The notes under the pieces: generated by a model
Databases searched by the model: none
Told to the model about the DNA's origin: nothing
What the model saw: the letters and a program-made list of their open reading frames with translations, nothing else
Assembly (NCBI GenBank): GCA_025174535.1
Contig: JALBUN010000049.1
Location: forward strand, 1,178,001 to 1,242,000
Length of the DNA stretch: 64,000 bases
Origin: Cantharellus purpuraceus
Lineage: Eukaryota > Basidiomycota > Agaricomycetes > Cantharellales > Hydnaceae
Reading direction: 5' to 3'
Position numbers and translations under genes: made by a program
Part shown: positions 1 to 11,000 of the stretch, in pieces
Layout of the letters: every line of letters begins with the position of its first letter
Numbering within the stretch: the stretch's first letter is position 1

Positions 1-2195
1 ATCGGAGTATGTCCCTTCTCGGGTTGACTCCACACTCGAGTTCCAAGTTTTGTTTGCCTCAACAGGTTATTTGGACGTCGTCCGGTCTTTGTCGGGACTC
101 TTTTAGTCAGTAATTCTCGAATACGAGTCGCTGAAAGTTGTGCTGAGCTATAGCAAGGTCTATACTTTATTCCAACTTGGGCCAGCCCTAGGGAACAACT
201 TCGCCACAGTGATAATCACGCGATTCTTCTCGGGCCTCTTCGCTGCTGCCCCTTTGACAAAGTGAGTAGCACCTTACAAAATGTTTATGATATCTTCCAA
301 AGGTATTGTTTACAGTTGCGGGGGCGTCATGGTTGACGTGTGGAATCCCATTCACCGCGGGGTAAATTTCGTTTCCATTCGGTATACTCAGACTGGAACA
401 GTTTGACTCACTACCAGTAAACGAACAGACAGCTATGGCACTATTTTCTGGAAGGTATGATAACGGAAGGGCCCAAATATTTGGTTACGACGTTGATCAT
501 CACTTGTAGTGTCTTTTTGGGTCCAGTTCTCGGTCCGATAGGTGAATTAGCAGTCTCGTCTGTTTTGCTTCTTAATCTAATGTGTATCAGTCGGAGGCTT
601 TGTTGTAGACTCTCACTTGGGGTGGCGATGGGTGTTCTGGATAATGATGATTTGTGAGCTCCATCCCCGAAATTTACCCATTGCACTGCTGAAGAGCAAC
701 GTGCATTATCAGTCGCCGGTGTTTGCTGGATTATTATCGTAATGTTTCTGCCTGAAACATACGGACCTATATTACTTTCCAAACGGGCCCGAGGCCTACG
801 AAAACAGGATCCAGAGAAATTTGGAAACAAGTATGGCGCTGCTGAACGCCTGGATTTTTCTCCGAAGGTGCTACTTGACCGCACCGTCTTCCGACCATTT
901 ATTATGCTCGCATTGGAGTAGGTGGCTTGTACATCTTCCAAACCATGATTCAACCCTGTTTTTAATACCTTTTAGACCTATACTTGTTTTAGTGACTATA
1001 TACTTATCCATGTGAGTCAGAACACTATCTAGACAATATTAAGGTTACAACGACCCTGTACCCAGCATCTATGGATGTGAGTCCCATATTATATGCAGGT
1101 ATTTGACTAACACCTTTGTCCTACTAGTGTTGTATGCGCTCTTCAGCGTTTTCCCTATTGTGGTAAGAACATAACACCCTAGTAGTTTACTATGAGTCCC
1201 AACTCTAGCCGCCCCAGTGGCAGCAATATCGAGGTTTCAATGCAGGGCAAGGAGGGCTTATATTCCTTGGGGTGGGAATTGGTACCTCCATTGGTGCTAT
1301 TATCAGCATATGTGAGTTCAAGAGAATCTCTTGCGATCCATGATTCACTCCAACACAGATGCACAACGACGTTACCCCGAACTTGTTCGTAAATGGCATG
1401 GGATCCCGCCGCCAGAGGAGAGGCTTCCTGGAGCTATGATTGCAGGACCATGTCTTATCATTGGAATTTTTTGGCTCGGATGGACGGGCGGTGAGAATTT
1501 CAAAGTACGCGCATTAGTGGTCATGTATCTGAATATTTGTATCCAGCTTTTCCTAAGATACCATGGTATGTGCCCGCATTGTCAACGATTCCCCTCGGAA
1601 TCTCCTTCACCTTGATCTTCATCTCATATTTGGTGAATTGTGGCAATACTGGCTTGCTTCTGTAAAGTCACTCAAAATTCTGATTATATAGAGTTACCTT
1701 GTCGACACGTACCTGTAAAGATCTCAATGTTGTACCTGCGATGTCTGATCTCACTCTGGTTGTAGTTTATTCTCGGCATCTGCTCTTGCCGCTAACACAA
1801 TATTCCGGAGTGCAGTGGGCGCGGCTTTCCGTGAGTCCTTTTTGCGATATCACTCCTGAGCCCATGTATGGATAATGCAGTATAGCTCTATTCACATCAC
1901 AGATGTTCAAAGGACTCCATGTGCAGTGGGCCTGCACTCTCATCGGCGGTGTCGCATGTTTGATGATGCCCATCCCATTCATTTTCTACAAATTTGGCGG
2001 CAAGATTCGGGAACGAAGCAGGTTTGCACCTTGTGAAGTAAGTCACATTTACCATGTCTGATTTTATTGTATCGACTTATGATCCGTGTCATATAGGATC
2101 TCAAAATCAGAGATCTTGTGGAAAAAGAAGAAAGGGAAAACAGGGCCAAAGAACTGAATGGAGAGCTGGCACGGAGTAGTGACGCGGATGTTTGA
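1..2195 (+). CDS. MFS transporter, DHA1 (polyamine/multidrug H+ antiporter) type, 5' end outside window
   Basis: Membrane transporter, expected to export polyamines or drugs in exchange for protons. The visible coding part begins at 66 after an acceptor and reads LFGRRPVFVG, the conserved loop after TM2. Spliced exons then give YTLFQLG, the DVWNPIHRG loop, the antiporter motif C region FLGPVLGPIVGGFV, GWRWVFWIMMI, FLPETYGPILL, RGFNAGQGGLIFLG, KIPWYVPALSTIPLG and a charged C-tail ending at the TGA at 2193-2195. About 14 introns carry GT-AG ends, for example 262-315, 455-509, 542-590 and 1012-1065. Exon 1066-1076 is only 11 nt and restores IIYGLLYALF. The order of motifs fits the yeast TPO/FLU1-like branch. 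The N-terminus and TM1 are cut by the window edge, and the junction near 112-165 did not resolve cleanly. No coding lesion was seen elsewhere. Substrate is inference. Confidence 0.85.
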
Positions 2196-2714
2196 TGTAC
2201 GCTTTCGGGAGGTACTGCTGTAGCAACTCACAAAGTACCTATGCGTAGTGATTAAAGTGATTAAACGTACAGATAATCCGCCATTAATCACATGTAGATT
2301 ATATGATAAACAGTGCTGCCGTGGTAACATACATCCATGCACTTTCTACGATTTAGCACACAACTTGAAAGACAATTTTGATTCTGTAACCAAAATTGGG
2401 TCTGGTAAGATACAACACTTACAGATGTCCACCTGAGGGTTGTATGAGGACCGGATTCCCAATGACGGATTCTCCTGCGTCGACCGCATCGACATGCATC
2501 ACTGACTAGAAATCTACAAATTCATCAGATGAACCTGAAACATCCCATCGCACATTTCTTGTAAATTTATTAACCACTGGGTACGGCTCGCCATTTTAAA
2601 TAGGTGATGTGTTCTTTCAATAATTCTCATACCTAATAGCCACGAGTACCAAGCATGTGACGAATACGTGACCATGTCTCATCACGTGACCAGTTCGCAC
2701 TCGCGTTTTAGACC
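2196..2714. other. intergenic region, MFS transporter 3' side and kinesin promoter
   Basis: No coding signal was seen. The 3' part is the probable kinesin promoter, with a TATA-like CCATTTTAAATAGG near 2591-2604. The ORFs here are short and unconserved to my eye. Confidence 0.5.
2665..2692 (+). promoter_or_regulatory. candidate E-box pair upstream of the kinesin start
   Basis: ACGTGACCA occurs twice in direct orientation (2666-2674 and within 2683-2692). The second copy contains a full palindromic CACGTG (2683-2688), 27 nt before the ATG at 2715. CACGTG is the core bound by bHLH factors of the Cbf1 type. Function here is inference from position and duplication only. Confidence 0.35.
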
Positions 2715-5700
2715 ATGTCAAAACCTTCGCGAGGAGTGCCCTTTACACCACTTAAACGACCGCATTCACAGTCTCCACCAGTAGCAGATGATTCAAATGT
2801 GGCTTTGATATCGAGTCAGCCTTCTGCATCGCGTTTTCCATCCACAATCCGCGCCCAAACTCCGTTAGGCCATGCAGGTTCTCCAAAGAAGATTCGCGCT
2901 GCGATCAGCTTAGAATCGCGCCCCCGCTCTACAATTGGTAACCTGTCTCGTCCAGCTAGTGTCATAGGTACCGCTCCGGGAACACCAAAAAAGACAGCTG
3001 TGCAAAGTCGGCATGGAACACCTCGCCGAGGAAACGAGTCCGCTTGCGACCTAAATGCAATGGCTGACATGGAGAATCCAGAGGAGGGTCTTGTGGACTT
3101 TCAGAATGTAGAAGTGGATCCTGATGGGAGTTTTGATGTTGAGGACGTATTTGGAGGAGAAAAACCGCGTCTCAGTTCGGGCATGGGGGGGAGTAAAGAG
3201 GACAAAGTCCTCGTATCTATACGGTAAAGCTCCGGCTGAAGCTCCTTGATCTCCTAGCTGATACTCTGTTCGTAGCATTCGACCAACAGACCAGTCACTC
3301 GCATGGGACATCTCCAATCTTAAGTCTTCTTCCGCCGAACCGCTTATCAAGCTCAAGCAGGAATATTCACGCACAGGTGCGGCTTCTCAAGAATTTCGAT
3401 TTGGTGAGCCGTATTTTGTAGGCCTGTTTCCCACATTTAATTGCGATTTTGTCACCAGACAATGTTTTCACGCCGTCTACACTCTCTAAGCCCGTCTACG
3501 TTAGCGCTGCCAAGAGTCATGTGCGGGCTGCAATGGAGGGATACAACGCCGTCGTCTTTGCATACGGCCAAACCGCGAGTGGTAAAACCTTCACACTTGT
3601 GAGCCGTCCGCTTTATATATGCCTTAGCCGAAAGGCCCCTGCTTATATGCCGCATAGACTGGCAACGATGCCGAGCCTGGGATCATTCCCCGTGCTATGA
3701 GGGATGTGTTTGGATATATCAAGAAGACGCCATCACGCGAATTCCTCTTACGATGCTCATACCTTGAGATCTACAATGAAACCATTCACGATTTATTAAG
3801 TCCCAGCGGCGCTCCTGTCGGACTGCAAGGTGTGCGAAATTGTTACTGTGTGTTCTGTTCGTGTTGCAATGTCTGTCTCTGGTAGGCGGTGTAGGCAATC
3901 AAGTCATTATCCATCCACTTCGAGAAGAGGTTGTGACCTCTCTCAAGTCTGTTCGTGAGGTCATTCAGCGGGGAGATGCCAATCGTCGTACCGCCAGTAC
4001 GGACTGGAACGAACGCAGCTCACGGAGTCACAGTGTCTTCAGACTAGTTGTAGAGAGCAGAGAGCGGGGATGCCCAAGTGATGCTACCAAAGAGGATGAA
4101 CGAAAGGTGACTCACGCGTGTTCAATCACTGAGTATGCAGAATTCATCCTTCTTTTGCACAGTACAATGCTGTGCCACCAACACCAGGAGGTGCGCGACT
4201 GCAAGCTAAAGGTGGTAGAAGTGTTAGGACGAGCGTACTGGTGAGTCCTGAACTTCACCAGTAAGGCCTCTGCTTGTCTAATGTAACCCGCAGAGCTTGA
4301 TTGACCTTGCTGGCTCCGAAAAAGCTACTAGTGATAAGGATCGTACTCGTGAAGGCAAATACATCAACACCAGGTAAGTCTAATGGTATTACTCACCGAT
4401 AAATCATTGACCCACATGGCCGATACCAGTTTACTCACACTAGGCTCAGTAATCGGAACACTGGCGGAGAACCACGCCAAAGGGCGAAAGTGAGTTTTAG
4501 TTCCATCTCAAGAAGATAGACTGACAATCGACATGGGTTATTCATCGCCTCAAACCATCAGTGATCATGTTCCGTACCGAAACTCAAAGCTAACACGCAT
4601 GCTGCAACCTTCGCTTTCTGGTGATGCACGGGTAAGTGTCATATGCACCGTGAATCCCGACCCAAATGCAATCACGGAGAGCACGAGCACCCTCTTGTTT
4701 GCACAGCGAGTGAAAAAGGTCCACGTGAGTAATTCACGATGAGCATACAGTGTCTGATCCTATATGCGCTCTGCATGCTAATGAATGTCTGCTTGCTAGC
4801 TCTGTGCGACGAAGAAAGAGGTCGTTGATACGGAGGCTCTTATTGAGAGGTACCGAAAGGAGATCGAGGAACTCAAGCGCAGACTTGATGAGAGGGAACG
4901 TGAGGCACCTGTGCGGAATCGTCGGTTGAGTGCTCGCGAGGTAACATGTGCTATTACCATGACACCTAATATTTGCTAACTCTCAGCAATAGCAAGTAGA
5001 CGAGTCGCGAGCAATGGGAGACTTGAATGCCAGAATTAAGCAGCTCACGAAACTAATTCTGACTAGTCAAACTGTGGATGACAATAATGGGGATAAGTCG
5101 CGACCATCAAGTCCAAGCAAACTGGACTTCGACTTGTCACCGTATCAGGTATGTATCTGTCTTAGAAACATCTACCGTCTAATAATATATACCTTTCTCA
5201 GCTCCAGCAAGAACTGCTTGGTGCACGACGTCAAATCGAGACACAGGCAACGCAAATTCTCTCCTTGGAGGCGGCACTTGACTCGCGACCAGCGTTGCCA
5301 CCGAATGCGCCGGAATCCGACAAAGACAGGTTGATGGTGGAGCAAGCTCGTACCATCAAGGAGCTTGACATTGTCATACGCGGGTACGAAGATAATTTAG
5401 GGGAACCCCTTCGCGCTGTACGGGAGGATGTCGAGAAGGAGTGGAAGACGAAATTAGAGGCCGAACGGAAGATGAAAGAGGAAAAGGAGCTATGGGCAAA
5501 CGAATTAGTCAGACAGTTGGAAAGAGAAAAGCAGGTGTGTTACAAGCCCCAACCTTTGAACCTCAACTAACATGTCTTAGATGCGGCAAAAACTTGAAGA
5601 TGAGAAGCGTGCATTGGTGTCCTTCGTGACAGACATCGACAATCATATTTCAACCGCGCCCTCACGCTTCAGCAAACTCATGCAGCCCAGCAGATCAGTA

Positions 5701-5961
5701 AACTCAGTCTTCACTTCGATGACAAATACCACAGTTACCGCTTCCCAGTCACGAAAGCGGTCCTTATCCTTGGGAGGCAATGCGGAGGATGCTACGAACT
5801 CCCCTATCAAGGTGGAGTTGAGTAAAATTCGCACACAGCCCAGTCTTCTTGAGCAAATGCCAGAGGAAGAATGGGAAGGAGACGGAGACGAACCAAGCTT
5901 CCGTGGACTTCGTCAAAGAGACATACTTGACGACAAGGAGAATATACCAGCAAAGGTGTGA
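2715..5961 (+). CDS. Kinesin-7 family motor (fungal Kip2 / CENP-E-like)
   Basis: Microtubule plus-end motor; fungal kinesin-7 proteins transport dynein and plus-end factors and stabilise cytoplasmic microtubules. The ATG at 2715 opens a Ser/Pro-rich, TPLK-containing N-terminal extension of about 155 residues, usual for this family. The motor begins at KVLVSIRIRPTD. It contains the P-loop [21 protein letters not shown], the [12 protein letters not shown] loop, switch [12 protein letters not shown], switch [12 protein letters not shown] and [16 protein letters not shown]. The neck reads [21 protein letters not shown], typical of kinesin-7. A coiled coil rich in E, K and R follows, then a basic tail ending [10 protein letters not shown]. 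About 11 introns join cleanly: 3223-3275, 3404-3458, 3599-3657, 3830-3885, 4107-4162, 4241-4293, 4374-4429, 4490-4561, 4725-4799, 5149-5201 and 5535-5580, plus one near 4941-4992. No lesion was seen. Kip2 orthology is by motif reading only. Confidence 0.92.
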
Positions 5962-6369
5962 TGAACCTCATGATAACACATAATGTCTATTATTGCATGG
6001 AACGTTGTCTTCGTTTTCATTTGCATGTACTATCTGTCCGTTAACACTGCGTAGTTGTCTCCCCGGGTTGATCCAGGCATGCGCCATCATAAATTAATAC
6101 CCGCCATTTACCTAACCAGTAGAAGCAAATTCTAAGTTTGGGTATCTCTCTATGGCGCACCTTCCGTTACAGAGCTATGGTTCGAGCCTTGCAGTAGGTC
6201 AAGTAAGCGGTCTTAGCAGCAATGAATGCAATCAAAATTAGTGGATTTCAGGGTGAAGCTTGTACTTGTGCTTGCATTCGCGACACATCGTCATGTTTAC
6301 GTGTCATGATGTGTGATCTCATTGCGATAGGGATGTTTCCCAGGCTACATTGTTGTAGTGAAAGGTGGT
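5962..6369. other. convergent intergenic region
   Basis: The kinesin and the guanine deaminase end tail to tail here. I see no gene, RNA or repeat. The stretch presumably holds both 3' UTRs. Confidence 0.5.
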
Positions 6370-8045
6370 TCAGAGTATATTCCTACCTTGGACAAACACA
6401 GCACTTCGATTCCGGTTGTCTCCTAGACACCACCATTTCTCAACCAGATCCTCAGAGATACCCTCGGCTGGAGGGTCAAAGAAGTCGATATTTCCTATGC
6501 CCTCTTCTCGGAGATCGTCATATAAGTCGACTATATAATTGGACTAACTCAGTACCAGGAGACTAAGCCACACCCAAAGTGCTGGCATTCCACTCACTTT
6601 GCTGAGCATCGAATGGGTGACCTTCCTGAAATGGATCATGCCCTATATCAAGACCAAGCGCAATCGCACCTCCACTGGTCGCTAGATAGAGGGCTTCTTT
6701 CCAATTGATCTCCAAAGGCTTATTATTGTGAGTGCCTTCTTCTAATCGTGCACCCTCCCGCATTCTGGATACTATCACGGCCATACGCATACTCCCCATG
6801 ATGTCTGCTTGGTACCCTCCCGCAATATCTGTTCCGAGGCCGAGCTTTACGCCACTGTCCATGGCCTCACGTAAGGGAAATGGTCGCGCAGAAAAGTAAG
6901 CATTGGACAGAGGGCAATGAGCAATAGCTGTACCCAAAGAATGAAGCCGTGTGAATGACGAGAGGGAGAGAAATGTACAGTGTGCCTGCACAGTATGTGC
7001 GGTAAGCAGACCGTTCTAATCGAATGATTAGCTTGAAGATGCTCCCGACATCATTAAATGGAGCAGGACCACCTGTGCGAATATATCGATATCGTCGGCG
7101 CCGTGCTTTTGCTTGACCCATTCAAGCTGGTCCCTTGCCTCAGCCATGTGGCTCTGCACCATTGTGGATGTTTCCGTTGCCAAACCCCCTAACTGTGACA
7201 TGAGGCTTGTAGTACATGTGGGGACGAATCTAGGTGTGATGACTGGATGAACAAGCTGCTCATGGGCAGGCAGATGTGATACGAGGGCTCTACAATCGTG
7301 AATAAATCTTCGAGCGGAATCGATAGCGTCTGAAGTCGATGGCTCCACGTAGGAAGGACGGGTCGATAGGTCCATTGATAATTTACCTACAAACGCCCTC
7401 ACACCGGCATCCTGAAAGATCTTGGCAAGCAGTAGACTTGTGTAAAAGTTTGGACAACCGTCAAGTAGGAAGCAAAAATACAAGCAACCTCACTTTGTTT
7501 CATTCCGAATCGTTCCAAAAAGTAGGGCGGCGCCGGTTCCATTTTCGATGAGCCGCCTAGCTAGTCGTTTATACACTTTGAAAGCGAGGTCTAAATCGCT
7601 GTCGATCCGTTCCTCCGCCCTATATGCATATTTGTCGAGCCACTCGAGGAGAGGAAGATGCAGTCCAGTTCCCAAGTAAAGCATCTGGGGAGCATGCAAA
7701 TGCAGATCACAGAACGTGGGAAGCATAAAGCTATGGCTCGGGAGGTGTTTGCACGATGCATCTGAAGGGAGTGTGTCTAGTATTTCTCTCCCTTTCTCAC
7801 TTGTACGTGGAACAAATGCGGATATAAATCCACGTTCATCGAGCTCTGCGCAACTGGACTAGTAAGTGGCTGATTGAAGTGCAGATTTCCCACACCTCGA
7901 CTCAGATTGCAAGGACTAGTGTACTAAATGGAGTGATTTCTTACTTACGTACGATATAGTCGGTGTAAATTTTCATCTCTTTAGGCTGTGGGCATGCAAC
8001 AAAGGAGCCTACGATTACTTTTGGCGAATCCGTTTGTGTCATCAT
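6370..8045 (-). CDS. Guanine deaminase (amidohydrolase superfamily)
   Basis: Converts guanine to xanthine and ammonia in purine salvage; cytosolic zinc enzyme. The chosen start is MMTQTDSPKVIVGSFVACP at 8045, where family similarity begins. The zinc motif HLH appears in TFCDLHLHAPQ, followed by LPLLEWLDKYAYRAEERI, the NGTGAALLFGTI strand, GKLSMDLSTRPSY, PVITPRFVPTC, SHMAEARDQLEWV, VQAHCTFLS, AHCPLSN, LGLGTDIAGGY (catalytic Asp), and the C-terminal WCLGDNRNRSAVFVQGR. The stop is at 6370-6372. At least four introns are needed: near 7860-7952, near 7450-7490, around 7015-7060, and a short one near 6525-6575 that skips the TAG at 6563-6565. All key residues I looked for are present. It is convergent with the kinesin gene. 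Length of about 460-480 residues is normal for the family. Confidence 0.88.
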
Positions 8046-11000
8046 GACTGTCTCGACTTTGAACTCCGATTTATGTAAAGTGGAGATCCAAGTTAGTACT
8101 TTGACATTAGGAGACAAGAAACTTATCCTCAGCACCTAGATTCCGATGACAGTGCATAGGCGGTTTAAGCCTCATAAGAAGGCACTGCGATATCCTTCCC
8201 TTGCAATCCATCATATGTGCCCCTTTTTGTCTCCTTTTTTTTCCTGGCTCATTATGTGTAAGTCTTGAGGATGCATCACCAATATGCCATAATATCGTTC
8301 ACGAGTTTATCTGCACCCCCTTGATAGCGGCTGTCATATGCCGAGATCCTTTGAACAAGCTTGGGCTGAAGTACATGTACCACTTGGCTTTCTCTCTGCA
8401 TTGGATCAGGAATTGACTTCCCCATGATGGACTATCACGGTTCACGTTGAATTGTAATGAATTCGATCCGCTATGCTTGTCTTAACCTCAGGTGGGATAG
8501 TCACTGTATTATGTTTATTGCAGTATACCTGACGAGTATACTGGCATGGCTGCAGACTGTGGCCACACGGTCACACGAATTTTCAGTCACTACTAGTACA
8601 CATCAGCTCTACTCATGCTCATTACTAGAGAACCGTGTAGACCTTCGTTCATTGTCTCTGACTGTATTTCGGGCTCTGCTCCGACGATTACTCAAGTTAA
8701 TCTGTGCGTTTATCTCATGGAGCTCTGAGCGATGATTGTGCAACGTACTCCTACACGGGGCCCTATTTGACTGAGCAGCACGTGAACCTCCTCTCTGCTT
8801 TATAGGGGGCTATAGGGGATGCTTTTTGCTCACTCCCACGGACGCATCATGGCTTCGCATGTTTGCAATATGAGCCGTTCGAGGCTGTTCAGTCACGTGT
8901 GCTCCCGGAGGAACACTGGCGGCGTATATCGGTTCATGGGATATTGTCTCAGCGGGTGCTCATTGGCCAGACGAACACACTGGGCTACACAACATGTGGA
9001 AACTATTGCCGGAACATCTCTTTCCATGTGCGGCCGTCTGACTTCTTTATCTTCCGGCTTTGATGCATCCTACCTGATCCTTAAGCATCGGACCTGTTTC
9101 AGCCCTCCTATTCGAGAATTAGCGTCCTTGTCGCGTATTTACGTGGATGGCTACTACTCGGCTTCTCCACAGTTGCTTATCATTTAGGCTACGAGACAGA
9201 AGGCCAATTTATGAAGCACGTCACTCTCCAGCATAAGGTTAGATGCCGCTGATCTCAGGTACAGAAGCCATGTAGACTAACGCCACACTGAACTCCGGTT
9301 GCAACGGGACAAGAATACAGCAGCAGCTTGGCTCCGCTCTGCCTCATTGTCGGGAAAGCATATATAGTACTGGCCAAGTCTAGTCGAGTGATTGGTGTTC
9401 ACATCTTGCTGCGGTGTATGCATACACTAGTGCTATTTACATCTATTTCTCAGATGGTCAAATATCCTATCCGCTATACGGCGAATCATAATTACTTGAA
9501 CACTGCTCCTGTTGCAATGTAGACAGATCGTGAGTCTGCATGTGAGTCCTTGACGATGACTAAGGTGCTATCGTCCTTTGTTTTCCACGATCTAGATAAA
9601 ACTGTACGCATGTGTTAGATCTGATAACGTTCCTGCTTTGTCTTTTATCTTATTCGAATCCGAATAAGATAACAACCGTTGTGATACGATAAAATACCGT
9701 CATCATAGCCGAGTACCGTTGTGGTTAGTGGCATTGGCTGGCTTGCATCTGGCGACGTTCAGGGGGTAGTCAAGACTGTCCTATACTGACCCGTTGACGA
9801 ACCGCTTTAAGATAAAACAAAGGCGGCCGTTGCCAGTGTAGCGGAGTGTTCGTTCATGGTGGTTTAGCCAAGCACTCGAGGAACCGCTCCGTAATCGTAT
9901 CTTGCATGAGCAAATCAACAGCCCGTGATGCGGCACTGGACTGGGAAATCACTAGACGTCCTGGGTCTGGGTTGGTCGGTGCTGCTATTATTAGACAATC
10001 TCAGGAGGCGAGTCTGACAATATCACTGGCGGTGCTGTTTGATATATATGGTATCACATATCAGCGCGAGCAACGCTGAGTGTGGGAACACTGAGCAGTG
10101 TGGGGTAAAGTCCTCGCTTAGACTTAAAAGACACAGCCATGGCGGGGTACACACATGCGTATAGGCACAGTTGACGTAACGGGCGGTACCGGACGTCCGA
10201 CTGGGCGGGGGCTTCAAGGGCAGACGCCTTTGAAATAAACAAGACTTTAACTTATCTCCTAGGAGCATAAGTTCCCTCAAGGTCATCTGCCCTTATGACC
10301 TGTATGTCTGAGGTATGGGCTCACCTACTGCTGCTCTGTGACGGTGCAAGATGTCGTTGGACATAGCAGGTTTTTATATTGTCGCACACATCCTGTTGTA
10401 GACGCAGACCAGGCCTACGGAGTCCTGAGAGGCCCGGCCGGGCCCTTCTACTTCTGCTTATATTGCTTGGAAGGCACATACTGGGGATATTGAGGCTGGG
10501 GTCAAACTGTCCCTCAAAGTTGTCTCGGCACGAGTCTAGAGCATCGACACTGGATTTGAAGACGTGACAGTTGTTGGAGGTAGGCTGAAAGTTGACCGTG
10601 CTGATAAGTCGGATTGCGTTCGCTGTCATGCCACGTCTTGTACGCCTAGTCTAGGAACCAGTCAACCTCTGTGTGCGCGCGGCCCCGAGAGCAAGTGGGC
10701 GCAAGTAGTACATTATTGCATGACAGGAAATTAACGCATTGGGTGTACAGCTTCTTGAGTCTTCGTGTGGCGCACGCTACACCATTGTGTATGGCAGAAA
10801 ATGCTAGCGGGGTCAGCGCGCTGATTGATTTGAGAGAATGACGCTCCGGAAGGCATGAAAACAAATAGTGACAGGTGCCGAAGGACAGGTTGCGGGTTAG
10901 GCGGCATCGATCGAAACGGGACGATGACAAGCCAAAGAGCGGAAGCTTGACATATCTGATGACCAAGCAGATCACTGCGTCCGGGAATGCGGCTAGCACA

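Noticed and set aside
457..657. MFS transporter as a frame-broken pseudogene
   Set aside because: The apparent frame changes disappear when short GT-AG introns (455-509, 542-590, about 653-710) are removed.
3840..4244. Separate small ORF inside the kinesin region
   Set aside because: It starts in an intron; the correct reading is exon 3886-4106 of the kinesin.
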